A DNA stretch of 64,000 bases. Origin: Brachybacterium endophyticum (GTDB lineage Bacteria; Actinomycetota; Actinomycetes; Actinomycetales; Dermabacteraceae). The translations under genes and the position numbers were made by a program. The notes beneath the pieces are model-generated. The model did not search any database, was not told the DNA's origin, and worked only from the letters and a program-made list of their open reading frames with translations. The stretch lies in contig NZ_QFKX01000002.1 in assembly GCF_003130585.1 (NCBI RefSeq), positions 124,001 through 188,000 on the forward strand. Direction: 5' to 3'. Below, piece after piece: positions 25,250 through 33,504 of the stretch (within the stretch, counting starts at the first letter, position 1; each line of letters starts with the position of its first letter).

Positions 25250-26802
25250 CACGACCCGACCACACCGTCGTGGGCCCGGCATCCTCAGCAGCATCGCCTG
25301 CGCGTCACTCCGGCGGCACATCGCCCGTACCCCGCGCGGCTCGACGCCGGGCACTCGGGGCGGCGCTGGCCGCCTCGATCTCCGGCCTCATGTTCGGCTG
25401 GGATGCGATGGCGCTGAACGTCGTCAAGAACGCGCTCGCCTTCCACACCGGCGCGAGCACCGGTCTGCTCGGCTTCGCTGTCGCCTTCGGGGTGCTCACC
25501 GCCGTGCTCGGCGCGTTCCTCGCCGGACGCCTCTCGGACCGCATCGGCCGACGCGCCATCATGATCGTGGCCGCGGTCCTGTTCATCATCTCCTCCGTCG
25601 GCACCGCCTTCGTCGGCGACTCGATGACCCTGTTCCTGGTCTGGAGGGTCTTCTCCGGCATGGCCATGGGGGCGGCGATGACGATCGCCCCGGCCTACGT
25701 CTCCGAGACCTCGCCCGCTTCCATGCGTGGCATGCTCGTCTCTCTGCGTCAGTTCCTGCTGATCATCGGACTGTTCGTCTGCGGCCTGCTGGGCGATGCG
25801 ATGCTCGCGGCTGCTCCGCCCGCCACCGGTGACGCCCCGCTGTCGACCTCGCGGCTGGGCCTGGCGGGCGTGCAGCTCGAGGTGTGGCAGTGGGCGTTCC
25901 TCTCGGTCGCCGTCGGCGGTGTCGTCTACCTCGTGGCGTCGCTGCTGGTCCCCGAGTCCCCGCGCTTCCTGATCGCCCGCGGTCGCGTCACCGAGGCGCG
26001 GGCCGTGCTGGTCCGCACGATCGGGGAGGACGCCGTCGACCAGCGCGTCGAGGAGATCACCCGATCCCTCACCGTGCACCGCAGCGGTGGCTTCCGGGCG
26101 CTGCTCGTCCCCGGCAGCTCACGACTGCAGCGCATCGTCTGGGTCGGTATCGGCCTGGCCGCGCTGCAGCAGCTGGTGGGCATCAACGCGATCTTCTACT
26201 ACGCCACCACGATCTTCTCGACCATCGGCTTCGACGAGCAGGACTCCCTGCAGCAGACCCTCGTGCTCACCGCCGTGAAGATCGCCGCCATCGTCACCGG
26301 CATGCTGCTGGTGGACCGGGTGGGCAGGCGTCCGCTGCTGCTGTGGGGCTCGATCTCGATGTTCGCTGCGCTCGTGGTGACGGCCGTGGTCATGCTGAGT
26401 GCGGACCGCGTGCCCCAGCCCGGCGGCGGTACGGCCCCGGACCTCGCCTCCTCTCCCATCGGCGCGACGCTCGCCCTGGTCGCCCTGTGCCTGTACGTGT
26501 TCGCCTACGCGGGCACCTGGGGTCCGATCATGTGGGTGCTGATCGGGGAGATGTTCCCCAACCGCATGCGCGGCGCGGCGACCTCCGTCGCCGGCGGCGT
26601 CGAATGGGCCTCGAACTTCGCCGTCACCCTCACCTTCCCGGTCCTGGCCGCCTGGTCGATCGGCACCACCTACGCCCTCTACGCAGTCGTGGCCCTCGCC
26701 TCGATCCTGTTCGTGCTGCGATGCGTCCCCGAGACCAAGAACCTCGAGCTCGAGCAGATGGACCAGTTCGCCGACACCACCCCGAAAGGCACCCGCCCAT
26801 GA
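25246..26802 (+). CDS. Sugar-porter-family MFS transporter
   Basis: A 518-residue 12-helix sugar:H+ symporter-type protein. Diagnostic sugar-porter motifs are GRLSDRIGRRA after helix 2, PESPRFLIARGR before the central loop, QQLVGINAIFYYA in helix 7 and PETKNLELEQMD at the C-terminus. It sits between a ROK regulator and a cytoplasmic sulfatase with 4-bp overlaps on both sides. This suggests that it imports a sulfated sugar or glycoside which the sulfatase then processes. Confidence 0.92.
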   Translation: MTRPDHTVVGPASSAASPARHSGGTSPVPRAARRRALGAALAASISGLMFGWDAMALNVVKNALAFHTGASTGLLGFAVAFGVLTAVLGAFLAGRLSDRIGRRAIMIVAAVLFIISSVGTAFVGDSMTLFLVWRVFSGMAMGAAMTIAPAYVSETSPASMRGMLVSLRQFLLIIGLFVCGLLGDAMLAAAPPATGDAPLSTSRLGLAGVQLEVWQWAFLSVAVGGVVYLVASLLVPESPRFLIARGRVTEARAVLVRTIGEDAVDQRVEEITRSLTVHRSGGFRALLVPGSSRLQRIVWVGIGLAALQQLVGINAIFYYATTIFSTIGFDEQDSLQQTLVLTAVKIAAIVTGMLLVDRVGRRPLLLWGSISMFAALVVTAVVMLSADRVPQPGGGTAPDLASSPIGATLALVALCLYVFAYAGTWGPIMWVLIGEMFPNRMRGAATSVAGGVEWASNFAVTLTFPVLAAWSIGTTYALYAVVALASILFVLRCVPETKNLELEQMDQFADTTPKGTRP

Positions 26803-28301
26803 CCGACGCGCCCCGCCGCAGCATCCTCATGCTGATGACCGACCAGCATCGCGTCGACACCCTGGGCTGCTACGGCAGCCCGATCTGTCGCACGCCGAAC
26901 CTCGATGCGCTCGCTGCGAGCGGCACCCGCTTCGAGAACTGGTTCACGCCCACGGCGATCTGCACGCCAGCGCGGGCGTCCCTGTTCACCGGGGCCGCCC
27001 CCTTCCGCCACAAGCTGCTGGCAAACCATGAGCGCAACGTCGGCTACATCGAAGATCTGCCCGAGGACCAGTGGACCGTGCCCGAGGACCTTCGGGCTCA
27101 CGGGTACGAGTGCGGCCTCGTCGGCAAGTGGCACGTGGGGGAGGAGCGCACCGCCGCCGACTTCGGCTTCGAGGCCGAGCACCATCCCGGCTGGCACAAC
27201 GCCGTGGACCACCCGGACTACCTCACCTGGCTCGCCGAGCGCGGGCACCCGCCGTACTCGATCAGCGACCGGATCCGCGGCACTTTCCCCAACGGCGAGG
27301 TCGGCAACCTCATGGCCGCGCGACTGCAGCAGCCCGTCGAGGCGACCTTCGAGCACTACCTGGCCGATCGCACCATCGAGATGCTCACGCGGTACGCCGA
27401 GGGTGCCAGCAGCGGCGAGACCCCGTTCTTCGTGGTCTCGAGCTTCTCGGGCCCGCACCTGCCCTACGTGGTGCCCGACGAGTACTTCGACCTGTACGAC
27501 CCGGCCGACGTCGAGCTGCCCCGATCAGTGGCCGAGGACTTCGCCGACAAGCCGCCCGTGCAGCAGAACTACTCGCGCCACTGGGCCTTCGACACCCTCA
27601 CGGAGGAGGAGTCCCGCAAGCTCATCGCCGTGTACTGGGGGTACGTGACGATGATCGACCGGGAGTTCGGGCGGATCCTCGCCGCGCTCGACGAGCTCGG
27701 ACTCACGGACACCACCGCCGTCGCCTTCAGCTCCGACCACGGGGAGTTCACGGGTGCCCACCGCCTGCACGACAAGGGACCGGCGATGTACGACGACATC
27801 TACCGCACCGGTGGGATCCTGCGCGTTCCCGGCTGCCCGTCCCAGGTGCGGGGGGAGTTCGTGAGCCTGCTGGACCTGCCCGCGACCTTCCTGGACCTCG
27901 CCGGCCGACCGACGGACCCTGCCATCGACTCGCGGTCCCTGTTGCCGATCGTGCGTGGTGAGCATCCGCAGTGGGACGAGAAGGTGCTGTGCGAGTTCCA
28001 CGGCCACCACTTCCCGATCGCCCAGCGGATGCTGCGCGGTTCCCGGTACAAACTGGTGGTCAACCCCGAGTCCCGCAACGAGTTCTACGACCTGGTCGAG
28101 GACCCCGACGAGCTCACCAATCGTTTCGAGGACCCGCTGCTCGAGCAGCCCCGCCGCGGTATGCTCGCTGATCTCTACGAGCGTCTGCGCGAGCGCGGGG
28201 ACAACTTCTACCACTGGATGAGCTCGATGGACGCAGTCGGGCACCTCGACCACGACCCGACCATGTCAGGGCTCGACGAGTCGAGCTATCGGGCGGGCTG
28301 A
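26799..28301 (+). CDS. Cytoplasmic formylglycine-dependent sulfatase
   Basis: A 500-residue type I sulfatase of the alkaline phosphatase superfamily. The N-terminal metal-site LMLMTDQHRVDTLGCYG contains the conserved Asp pair region. The modification motif CTPAR holds C55, which must be converted to formylglycine by a maturase encoded elsewhere. GKWHVG and AFSSDHGEFTGAH supply further active-site residues. There is no signal peptide, unlike most desulfating enzymes of this kind, so the sulfated substrate must enter the cell, consistent with the preceding MFS permease. Exact substrate (sulfated sugar, N-sulfated sugar or choline-sulfate-like) is not defined. Confidence 0.9.
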   Translation: MTDAPRRSILMLMTDQHRVDTLGCYGSPICRTPNLDALAASGTRFENWFTPTAICTPARASLFTGAAPFRHKLLANHERNVGYIEDLPEDQWTVPEDLRAHGYECGLVGKWHVGEERTAADFGFEAEHHPGWHNAVDHPDYLTWLAERGHPPYSISDRIRGTFPNGEVGNLMAARLQQPVEATFEHYLADRTIEMLTRYAEGASSGETPFFVVSSFSGPHLPYVVPDEYFDLYDPADVELPRSVAEDFADKPPVQQNYSRHWAFDTLTEEESRKLIAVYWGYVTMIDREFGRILAALDELGLTDTTAVAFSSDHGEFTGAHRLHDKGPAMYDDIYRTGGILRVPGCPSQVRGEFVSLLDLPATFLDLAGRPTDPAIDSRSLLPIVRGEHPQWDEKVLCEFHGHHFPIAQRMLRGSRYKLVVNPESRNEFYDLVEDPDELTNRFEDPLLEQPRRGMLADLYERLRERGDNFYHWMSSMDAVGHLDHDPTMSGLDESSYRAG

Positions 28302-28335
28302 CCAGCGGCTCCGGGTCCACCCGATCGGGTCCCGG

Positions 28336-28677
28336 TCAGGCGTAGGAGCGCTGGTCGACCCCGGTGACCGTGGTCAGCAGGAACGCCGTGTCCTCCAGGG
28401 CGAGGACGGCGTGACGCTCGTGGGTGAGTGCCCAGAGCTCTCCGGCGCCGACCTCGCCCTGCACCTCGCCGTCGAGCTCGACGCGGAGGCGGCCGCTCAG
28501 GACCTGGATGCTCGCCGCGGGTGGGGAGTTGTGCGCCGACAGGCAGGCCCCGCGCACCAGCGCGATCACGCTCTGGCGCAGCTCGCCGTCGTGGACGACG
28601 AGCTCGGCGCTGCGCCCTCGCTCGTCCCGTCGGGCGGCCTCCAGATGGTTCCGGGACAGGGCGTCGAGGTCGACCAT
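28336..28677 (-). CDS. Small cupin-domain protein
   Basis: A 113-residue single-domain cupin. A beta-barrel pattern is visible: LSAHNSPPAASIQVLSGRLRVELDG then GELWALTHERHAVLALEDTAF. Metal ligands would be H48 and the H in THERH; the first motif is reduced, so metal binding is uncertain. ATG 28677 follows GGAAGGAGA. It is convergent with the sulfatase gene and divergent from sbcD. Role unknown. Confidence 0.75.
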   Translation of the reverse strand: MVDLDALSRNHLEAARRDERGRSAELVVHDGELRQSVIALVRGACLSAHNSPPAASIQVLSGRLRVELDGEVQGEVGAGELWALTHERHAVLALEDTAFLLTTVTGVDQRSYA

Positions 28678-28888
28678 CTCGTCTCCTTCCGCGGCGTCGC
28701 GCGCCGTGGGGCGTCGGCTTCCTCCAGCCTACGGCCACGGGAGCGCGCGCACCTGTCGATCGGCGAGGAGCACACCCCACCGATCAAGACCGTGCGCCGC
28801 TTGCGGTCCGGCCCTGTCGGCGCCCGTGTCCTCCGCTCCGGTGCTCTCGAGCGCACGGATGTCGGCGTCCACACATAGGGTCGTCGGC

Positions 28889-30049
28889 ATGAAGATCCTG
28901 CACACCTCGGACTGGCACCTGGGGCGCACCCTGCACGGCGAGGACCTGCACCATCACCAGGTCGCCTTCCACGACTGGCTCGTGGACCTGGTGCGGGAGC
29001 GCGAGGTGGACGTGGTCGTCATCCCCGGCGACGTGTACGACCGCGCCGTGCCGCCCACCGACTCGGTGAAGCTGCTCGGGCGCACCCTCGCGCGTCTCGC
29101 CGAGACGGCGACCGTGGTCCTCACCCCCGGTAACCACGATTCGGCGGACCGCCTGGGCTTCGGCCGCGAGCTGATGCGTGCGGGCGTCCACCTGCTCACC
29201 GACATGCCGGCGCTGGATCACCCGGTCGTCGTCGAGGACTCCCACGGCGAGGTGCTGTTCTTCGGACTGCCCTACCTCGAGCCCGACCTCGCCCGTCACA
29301 AACTGAAGAAGGAGGGGGAGGAGCCCCTCGCCCGCAGCCACGAGGCGGTGACCCGCGCGGCCCTGGACCGCGTGCGCGAGCGCGCCGCCCAGCACCCGGG
29401 CGCGCGCACCGTCGTGCTCGCCCACACCTTCGTCAGCGGCGGCGACTCCAGCGACTCGGAGCGCGACCTCTCCGTGGGTGGTGTCGACTCGGTGCCCACC
29501 GGCGTGCTGGGCGGGATCGACTACCTCGCACTCGGCCACCTCCACGGCTGCCAGGACCTCTCGGCCACGGTGGGCGGACCCGCCTGGTACTCCGGCTCCC
29601 CGCTGGCCTTCTCCTTCTCCGAGAAGGGCCACCGCAAGTCCGTGCTGCTCGTGGACCTCGCCGCCGAGGGCGACGTGCAGGTCGAGCGCATCGAGACCCC
29701 CGTTCCGAGGCGTCTGACCGAGCTGCGCGGCACCCTCGAGGAGATCCTCGCGCAGGCCCCCGAGCACAGCGAGGACTACCTCAAGGCGATCGTCACCGAC
29801 ACCGCCCGGCCCGCCCACCTGCAGGAGCAGCTGCACGCTGCCTATCCGCACCTGCTGCTGACCTCCTACGAACCCGTCGGCCGCAGCGGCAGCGACCTCG
29901 CACCCGAGGTGCGCCGCGAGGCAGACCCCCTCGAGGTCATGGACGACTTCCTGGGCTATGTCACCGGCGGCGACCCCACGACCGCCGAGCACGAGGTCAT
30001 GGACGAGGCCTACACGAGCGTGCGCACCCGCCGGCAGGAGGCCTCGTGA
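28889..30049 (+). CDS. sbcD: Exonuclease SbcCD, nuclease subunit
   Basis: A 386-residue Mre11-type metallophosphoesterase, the nuclease half of the SbcCD complex that opens DNA hairpins and processes blocked ends. Metal-binding motifs are D8 and H10 in SDWHLGR, then PGDVYDRAVP, TPGNHDS and the later LAHTFV and LGHLHG. ATG 28889 is preceded by TAGGGT (28876-28881) and 7 nt, so leaderless. It overlaps sbcC by 4 bp (GTGA). SbcCD limits long palindromes in many bacteria, which is worth remembering given the palindromes in this window. Confidence 0.96.
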   Translation: MKILHTSDWHLGRTLHGEDLHHHQVAFHDWLVDLVREREVDVVVIPGDVYDRAVPPTDSVKLLGRTLARLAETATVVLTPGNHDSADRLGFGRELMRAGVHLLTDMPALDHPVVVEDSHGEVLFFGLPYLEPDLARHKLKKEGEEPLARSHEAVTRAALDRVRERAAQHPGARTVVLAHTFVSGGDSSDSERDLSVGGVDSVPTGVLGGIDYLALGHLHGCQDLSATVGGPAWYSGSPLAFSFSEKGHRKSVLLVDLAAEGDVQVERIETPVPRRLTELRGTLEEILAQAPEHSEDYLKAIVTDTARPAHLQEQLHAAYPHLLLTSYEPVGRSGSDLAPEVRREADPLEVMDDFLGYVTGGDPTTAEHEVMDEAYTSVRTRRQEAS

Positions 30050-33000
30050 AGCTCCACCACCTGCACCTGCGCGGGATCGGGCCCTTCGGCGGCGATGTCG
30101 ACATCGACTTCACCGCGCTCGGCGCGAGCGGGATGTTCCTGCTCGAAGGGCCGACGGGCTCGGGCAAGTCCACCATCCTCGACGCGATCGTCTTCGCGCT
30201 CTATGGGAACGTGGCCGGCAGCAGCGCGAGCGGCGAGCGGATCCGCTCCCAGTTCGCCTCGCCGACCACCGCGAGCGTCATCGACCTGGCCTTCGAGACC
30301 GGATCGGGCATCTACCGGGTGCGCCGCGAACCCGAGTACGCGCGGGCCAAGAAACGCGGCAGCGGCACCACGAAGCAGCAGGCCAAGGCGCTGCTGTGGC
30401 GGATCGGTTCGCCCGAGCTGCTGCCCGTCGTGATCGCCGAGATGGCCGAGGGCGCGAGCGGGGCGACGAACGAGGGCACGGCCGCCGCCGGCGCCGCCGA
30501 GCCGATCGCGACCCGTCTCGACGAGGTGGGTCGCGAGATCCAGCAGGCCGTGGGGCTGACCCGCGAGCAGTTCACGCAGACGGTGCTGCTGCCCCAGAAC
30601 GAGTTCGCGCGGTTCCTGCGCGCCGGGTCCGGTGAACGCCAGCAGGTCCTCCAGCGCGTGTTCGGCACCGAGGTCTTCCAGGACGTCGAGAAGCAGCTCG
30701 AGGAGATGCGCAAGCAGGCCCGGCGCGAGGTCGAGGCGGCCCGCGGCACCCTGAACCGCTCCCTGGCCCGGCTCGTGGAGGCCAGGGTCATCGAGGGCGA
30801 GGACCTCGCCACGCTCGAGGGGCATGCGGATGCCCTGCGACTCGAGGACCTCGACGAGGCTGCTGGCCAGCATCACGCCAGTGCCGCCGAGGCTTCCGAG
30901 CGGGCGGCTCAGGACCGCGAGGCCGCCACCGCGTCCGAGGCCGCCGCGCAGGCGCAGGCCGAGGAGGCCACCGCGACTCTGCGGCGCATCGATCGCCGTC
31001 GCGAGCTCGACACCCTGCGCGCCCGCCTCGACGCCGGCTCCCGGGAGATCGGTGCTGCCCGTCGGCAGCTCGCACGGGACGAGGCCGCACGACCCGTCGC
31101 CGACCTGCTGCGGCGACGCGACGAGGCCGCCACTCGCTCCCACTCCCTCGAGAACGCGCTGACCGAGCGCACCACCGAGACCCGTCGCGACCATCCCGAG
31201 ATCGCCGACCTGCTGGGCACCGAGGATGCTCCCGGTGCGCTCGCCGCGGCCTCCGACGAAGCCACGGGCGCCGCGGGCTCCCTCGAGGACCTCTTGACCC
31301 TCGAGGGAGCGCTCGGCGCACGCAGCGAGGAGCTCGCCTCCCGCGAGCGGCGGATCACCGAGGCGGCGCAGGCCCTCGCCCGGCTCGACGAGCAGATTGA
31401 CACCCGGCCCGGCGCGAAGCAGGAGCTCACCGCCTCCCGCGACGACGCCCGCACCCGTGCCGCAGCGCTCGCCGACGCCCGCCTCGCCGAGCGCGCCGCC
31501 GAGCAGCGCCTCCAGGCCGCTCGCAAGGTCGAGGCCCAGCAGAGCGCGCTGGAGACGGCGAGGACCACCGAGACGCAGACGCTCACGGCCGCCCAGCTCG
31601 CCGCCGAGACCGAGAGCGACCTGCGTCGACGCCGGTTCGCCGGGATCGCCGCCGAGCTCGCCCACGATCTGCCGGCCGGCGATCCCTGCCCGGTGTGCGG
31701 ATCGACCGACCACCCGCACCGTGCCACCGCCACGAAGGACGCCGTGGACGCCGAGCAGGTCGAGGCCGCCGAGAAGGACCGGAAGACCGCCGAATCCGCC
31801 CACTCCGACGCCGCGCAGAAGCGAGCCCTGCACGAGAGCGAGCTGCAGACGCTGCGGGAGCAGGCGGGCGACCTCGAGGTCCCCGCGGCGACCACCGCCG
31901 TCGAGGAGGCGAGGACGGCGACCCGGAGCGCCGCCGAGGCCCAGGACGAGGTCCAGCGGCTCGAGCAGGCGATCGCCCGCCACGACGAGGACACCGCCGC
32001 TCTCACCGAACGCCGGGCCGCGGACGCCCTCGCGCTCGAACGCGAGCGCACCACCGCGAAGGAGGCGTCGGCCGCCCTCGATACCGACCGCGCACGCGTC
32101 GCCGAGGCCCGGGGCGAGTCCGCGTCCATCGCCGAACGCCGGCAGCACCACGTCACCCGCGCCCGCGCCGCGACCGCGCTGCGGGAAGCCCTGCGCAGCG
32201 CCACCGACCAGGCGGCGCGCGCGAGCGAGCTCGCCGAGGAGACCGAGCAGGCGCGCCGACGGGCGGACGCTCAGCTGCGGGAATCGACGGCTCACGGGCA
32301 GGACGGCTCCGTGACCGGCGCCGTCGGGGGCGACAGCGTTGCCGTCGGGACCGCCGCTGATGCCGCCGGACCTGACGGCGACCTCGAAGGACTCGCCACC
32401 GACGTGGCCGTGCGCGAGAGCGTCCTGCCCGACGAGCGTCGCCGTGCGCTCTCCCGCACCCTCGAGCAGCGGGCGATCGAGGAGTCCCGCCTGGCCGACG
32501 GCCTCGCCGAGGAGGGCATCGCCGATGCGGAGGAGAGCGACGAGGCCCGCGAGAGCGCCGAGGCCGCAGCCCGCGCCGCCCGGGAGCAGCTCACCGCCGC
32601 CCAGCAGAGCGCGCGCGAGGCTGCGACCCTCGCCGCGCGCGCCTCGGCCGTCGCCGAGCGGGTGGGCCAGGCGCGCACCGCCCTGCAGGGTGCGATGCGT
32701 GAGGTCCGCGGCGTGAGCGAGCGCGCCGGCGTCGTGGTGCGCGTCGCCGACCTCGCGACCGCGAACTCCGCCGACGGACGCCGCGTGCCGCTGTCGACCT
32801 ACGTCCTGATGCGCCGCTTCGAGGACGTCGTCGCTGCCGCGAACGCCCGTCTGGCCCGCTTCTCCGGCACCGACCTCGAGCTGCTGCGCGACTCCGGTGC
32901 CCGCGGCGCCCGCAAGACCGGACTGGACCTGCTGGTGCTGGACCGTCGCACCGACCAGGCGCGCGTGCCGGAGACGCTGTCGGGTGGGGAGACCTTCTTC

Positions 33001-33270
33001 GTCTCCCTCGCGCTGGCGCTGGGACTGGCCGACATCGTCACCGGCGAGGCCGGGGGAGTGCGCATGGAGACGCTGTTCATCGACGAGGGCTTCGGGTCCC
33101 TGGACCCCGAGACCCTCGAGGCCGTGGTCTCCGAGATCGGGCACCTCGCCCAGCACGGACGCACGATCGGCATCGTCAGCCACGTCGGCGACCTGAAGTC
33201 GCAGGTCTCCGAGCAGATCCACGTGCGCCGCGGGTCCGACGGTCGCTCCCACGCGACCGTGACCGCCTGA
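30046..33270 (+). CDS. sbcC: Exonuclease SbcCD, SMC-like ATPase subunit
   Basis: A 1074-residue Rad50-type ATPase. Residues 35-43 are Walker A GPTGSGKST. Long Ala/Glu/Arg-rich coiled coils flank the zinc hook CPVCG (C548 and C551), where two molecules join. The ABC signature LSGGET is near 978 and Walker B LFIDEGFGSLD near 1009. It works with SbcD as a tetramer on DNA ends. The GTG start overlaps the sbcD stop. The coiled coils give spurious long reading frames on the other strand. Confidence 0.96.
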   Translation: MKLHHLHLRGIGPFGGDVDIDFTALGASGMFLLEGPTGSGKSTILDAIVFALYGNVAGSSASGERIRSQFASPTTASVIDLAFETGSGIYRVRREPEYARAKKRGSGTTKQQAKALLWRIGSPELLPVVIAEMAEGASGATNEGTAAAGAAEPIATRLDEVGREIQQAVGLTREQFTQTVLLPQNEFARFLRAGSGERQQVLQRVFGTEVFQDVEKQLEEMRKQARREVEAARGTLNRSLARLVEARVIEGEDLATLEGHADALRLEDLDEAAGQHHASAAEASERAAQDREAATASEAAAQAQAEEATATLRRIDRRRELDTLRARLDAGSREIGAARRQLARDEAARPVADLLRRRDEAATRSHSLENALTERTTETRRDHPEIADLLGTEDAPGALAAASDEATGAAGSLEDLLTLEGALGARSEELASRERRITEAAQALARLDEQIDTRPGAKQELTASRDDARTRAAALADARLAERAAEQRLQAARKVEAQQSALETARTTETQTLTAAQLAAETESDLRRRRFAGIAAELAHDLPAGDPCPVCGSTDHPHRATATKDAVDAEQVEAAEKDRKTAESAHSDAAQKRALHESELQTLREQAGDLEVPAATTAVEEARTATRSAAEAQDEVQRLEQAIARHDEDTAALTERRAADALALERERTTAKEASAALDTDRARVAEARGESASIAERRQHHVTRARAATALREALRSATDQAARASELAEETEQARRRADAQLRESTAHGQDGSVTGAVGGDSVAVGTAADAAGPDGDLEGLATDVAVRESVLPDERRRALSRTLEQRAIEESRLADGLAEEGIADAEESDEARESAEAAARAAREQLTAAQQSAREAATLAARASAVAERVGQARTALQGAMREVRGVSERAGVVVRVADLATANSADGRRVPLSTYVLMRRFEDVVAAANARLARFSGTDLELLRDSGARGARKTGLDLLVLDRRTDQARVPETLSGGETFFVSLALALGLADIVTGEAGGVRMETLFIDEGFGSLDPETLEAVVSEIGHLAQHGRTIGIVSHVGDLKSQVSEQIHVRRGSDGRSHATVTA

Positions 33271-33323
33271 CGGGGCCCGGCACGGCGTCGAGGGTCAGCG
33301 GCGCCTCGGAGCGCCCGATGGTC

Positions 33324-33379
33324 GAGCATCGGAGCATCGGAGCATCGGAGCATCGGAGCATCGGAGCATCGGAGCATCG
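33324..33379. repeat. Seven tandem copies of an 8-bp unit
   Basis: GAGCATCG is repeated seven times without a mismatch over 56 bp. It lies in the gap between sbcC and the secreted-protein gene, 34 bp before the -35 box of the latter. The unit length is not a multiple of three and the region is non-coding on the evidence available. Confidence 0.95.
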
Positions 33380-33412
33380 GGTGCGCGTTCGTGCCCGATT
33401 GCTGCAAAACCA

Positions 33413-33441
33413 TTCACGAATGAGCGTGTGCGCGGTAGCGT
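33413..33441 (+). promoter_or_regulatory. Promoter of the secreted beta-propeller gene
   Basis: TTCACG (33413-33418) and TAGCGT (33436-33441) are 17 nt apart. The predicted transcription start is at about 33448, which is itself a GTG in frame with the gene, but a better translation start follows at 33505. Confidence 0.6.
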
Positions 33442-33504
33442 CCTTCGGTGACCGGGGTCACGGCTCTGTGCTCCGGTGACCTCCCGATCCCCAGGAACAG
33501 CCCC

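Noticed and set aside
33448..33504. GTG 33448 as the start of the secreted protein
   Set aside because: Although the -10 spacing suits a leaderless start, ATG 33505 has a good ribosome site and gives a normal signal peptide. Kept as an alternative, not as the call.
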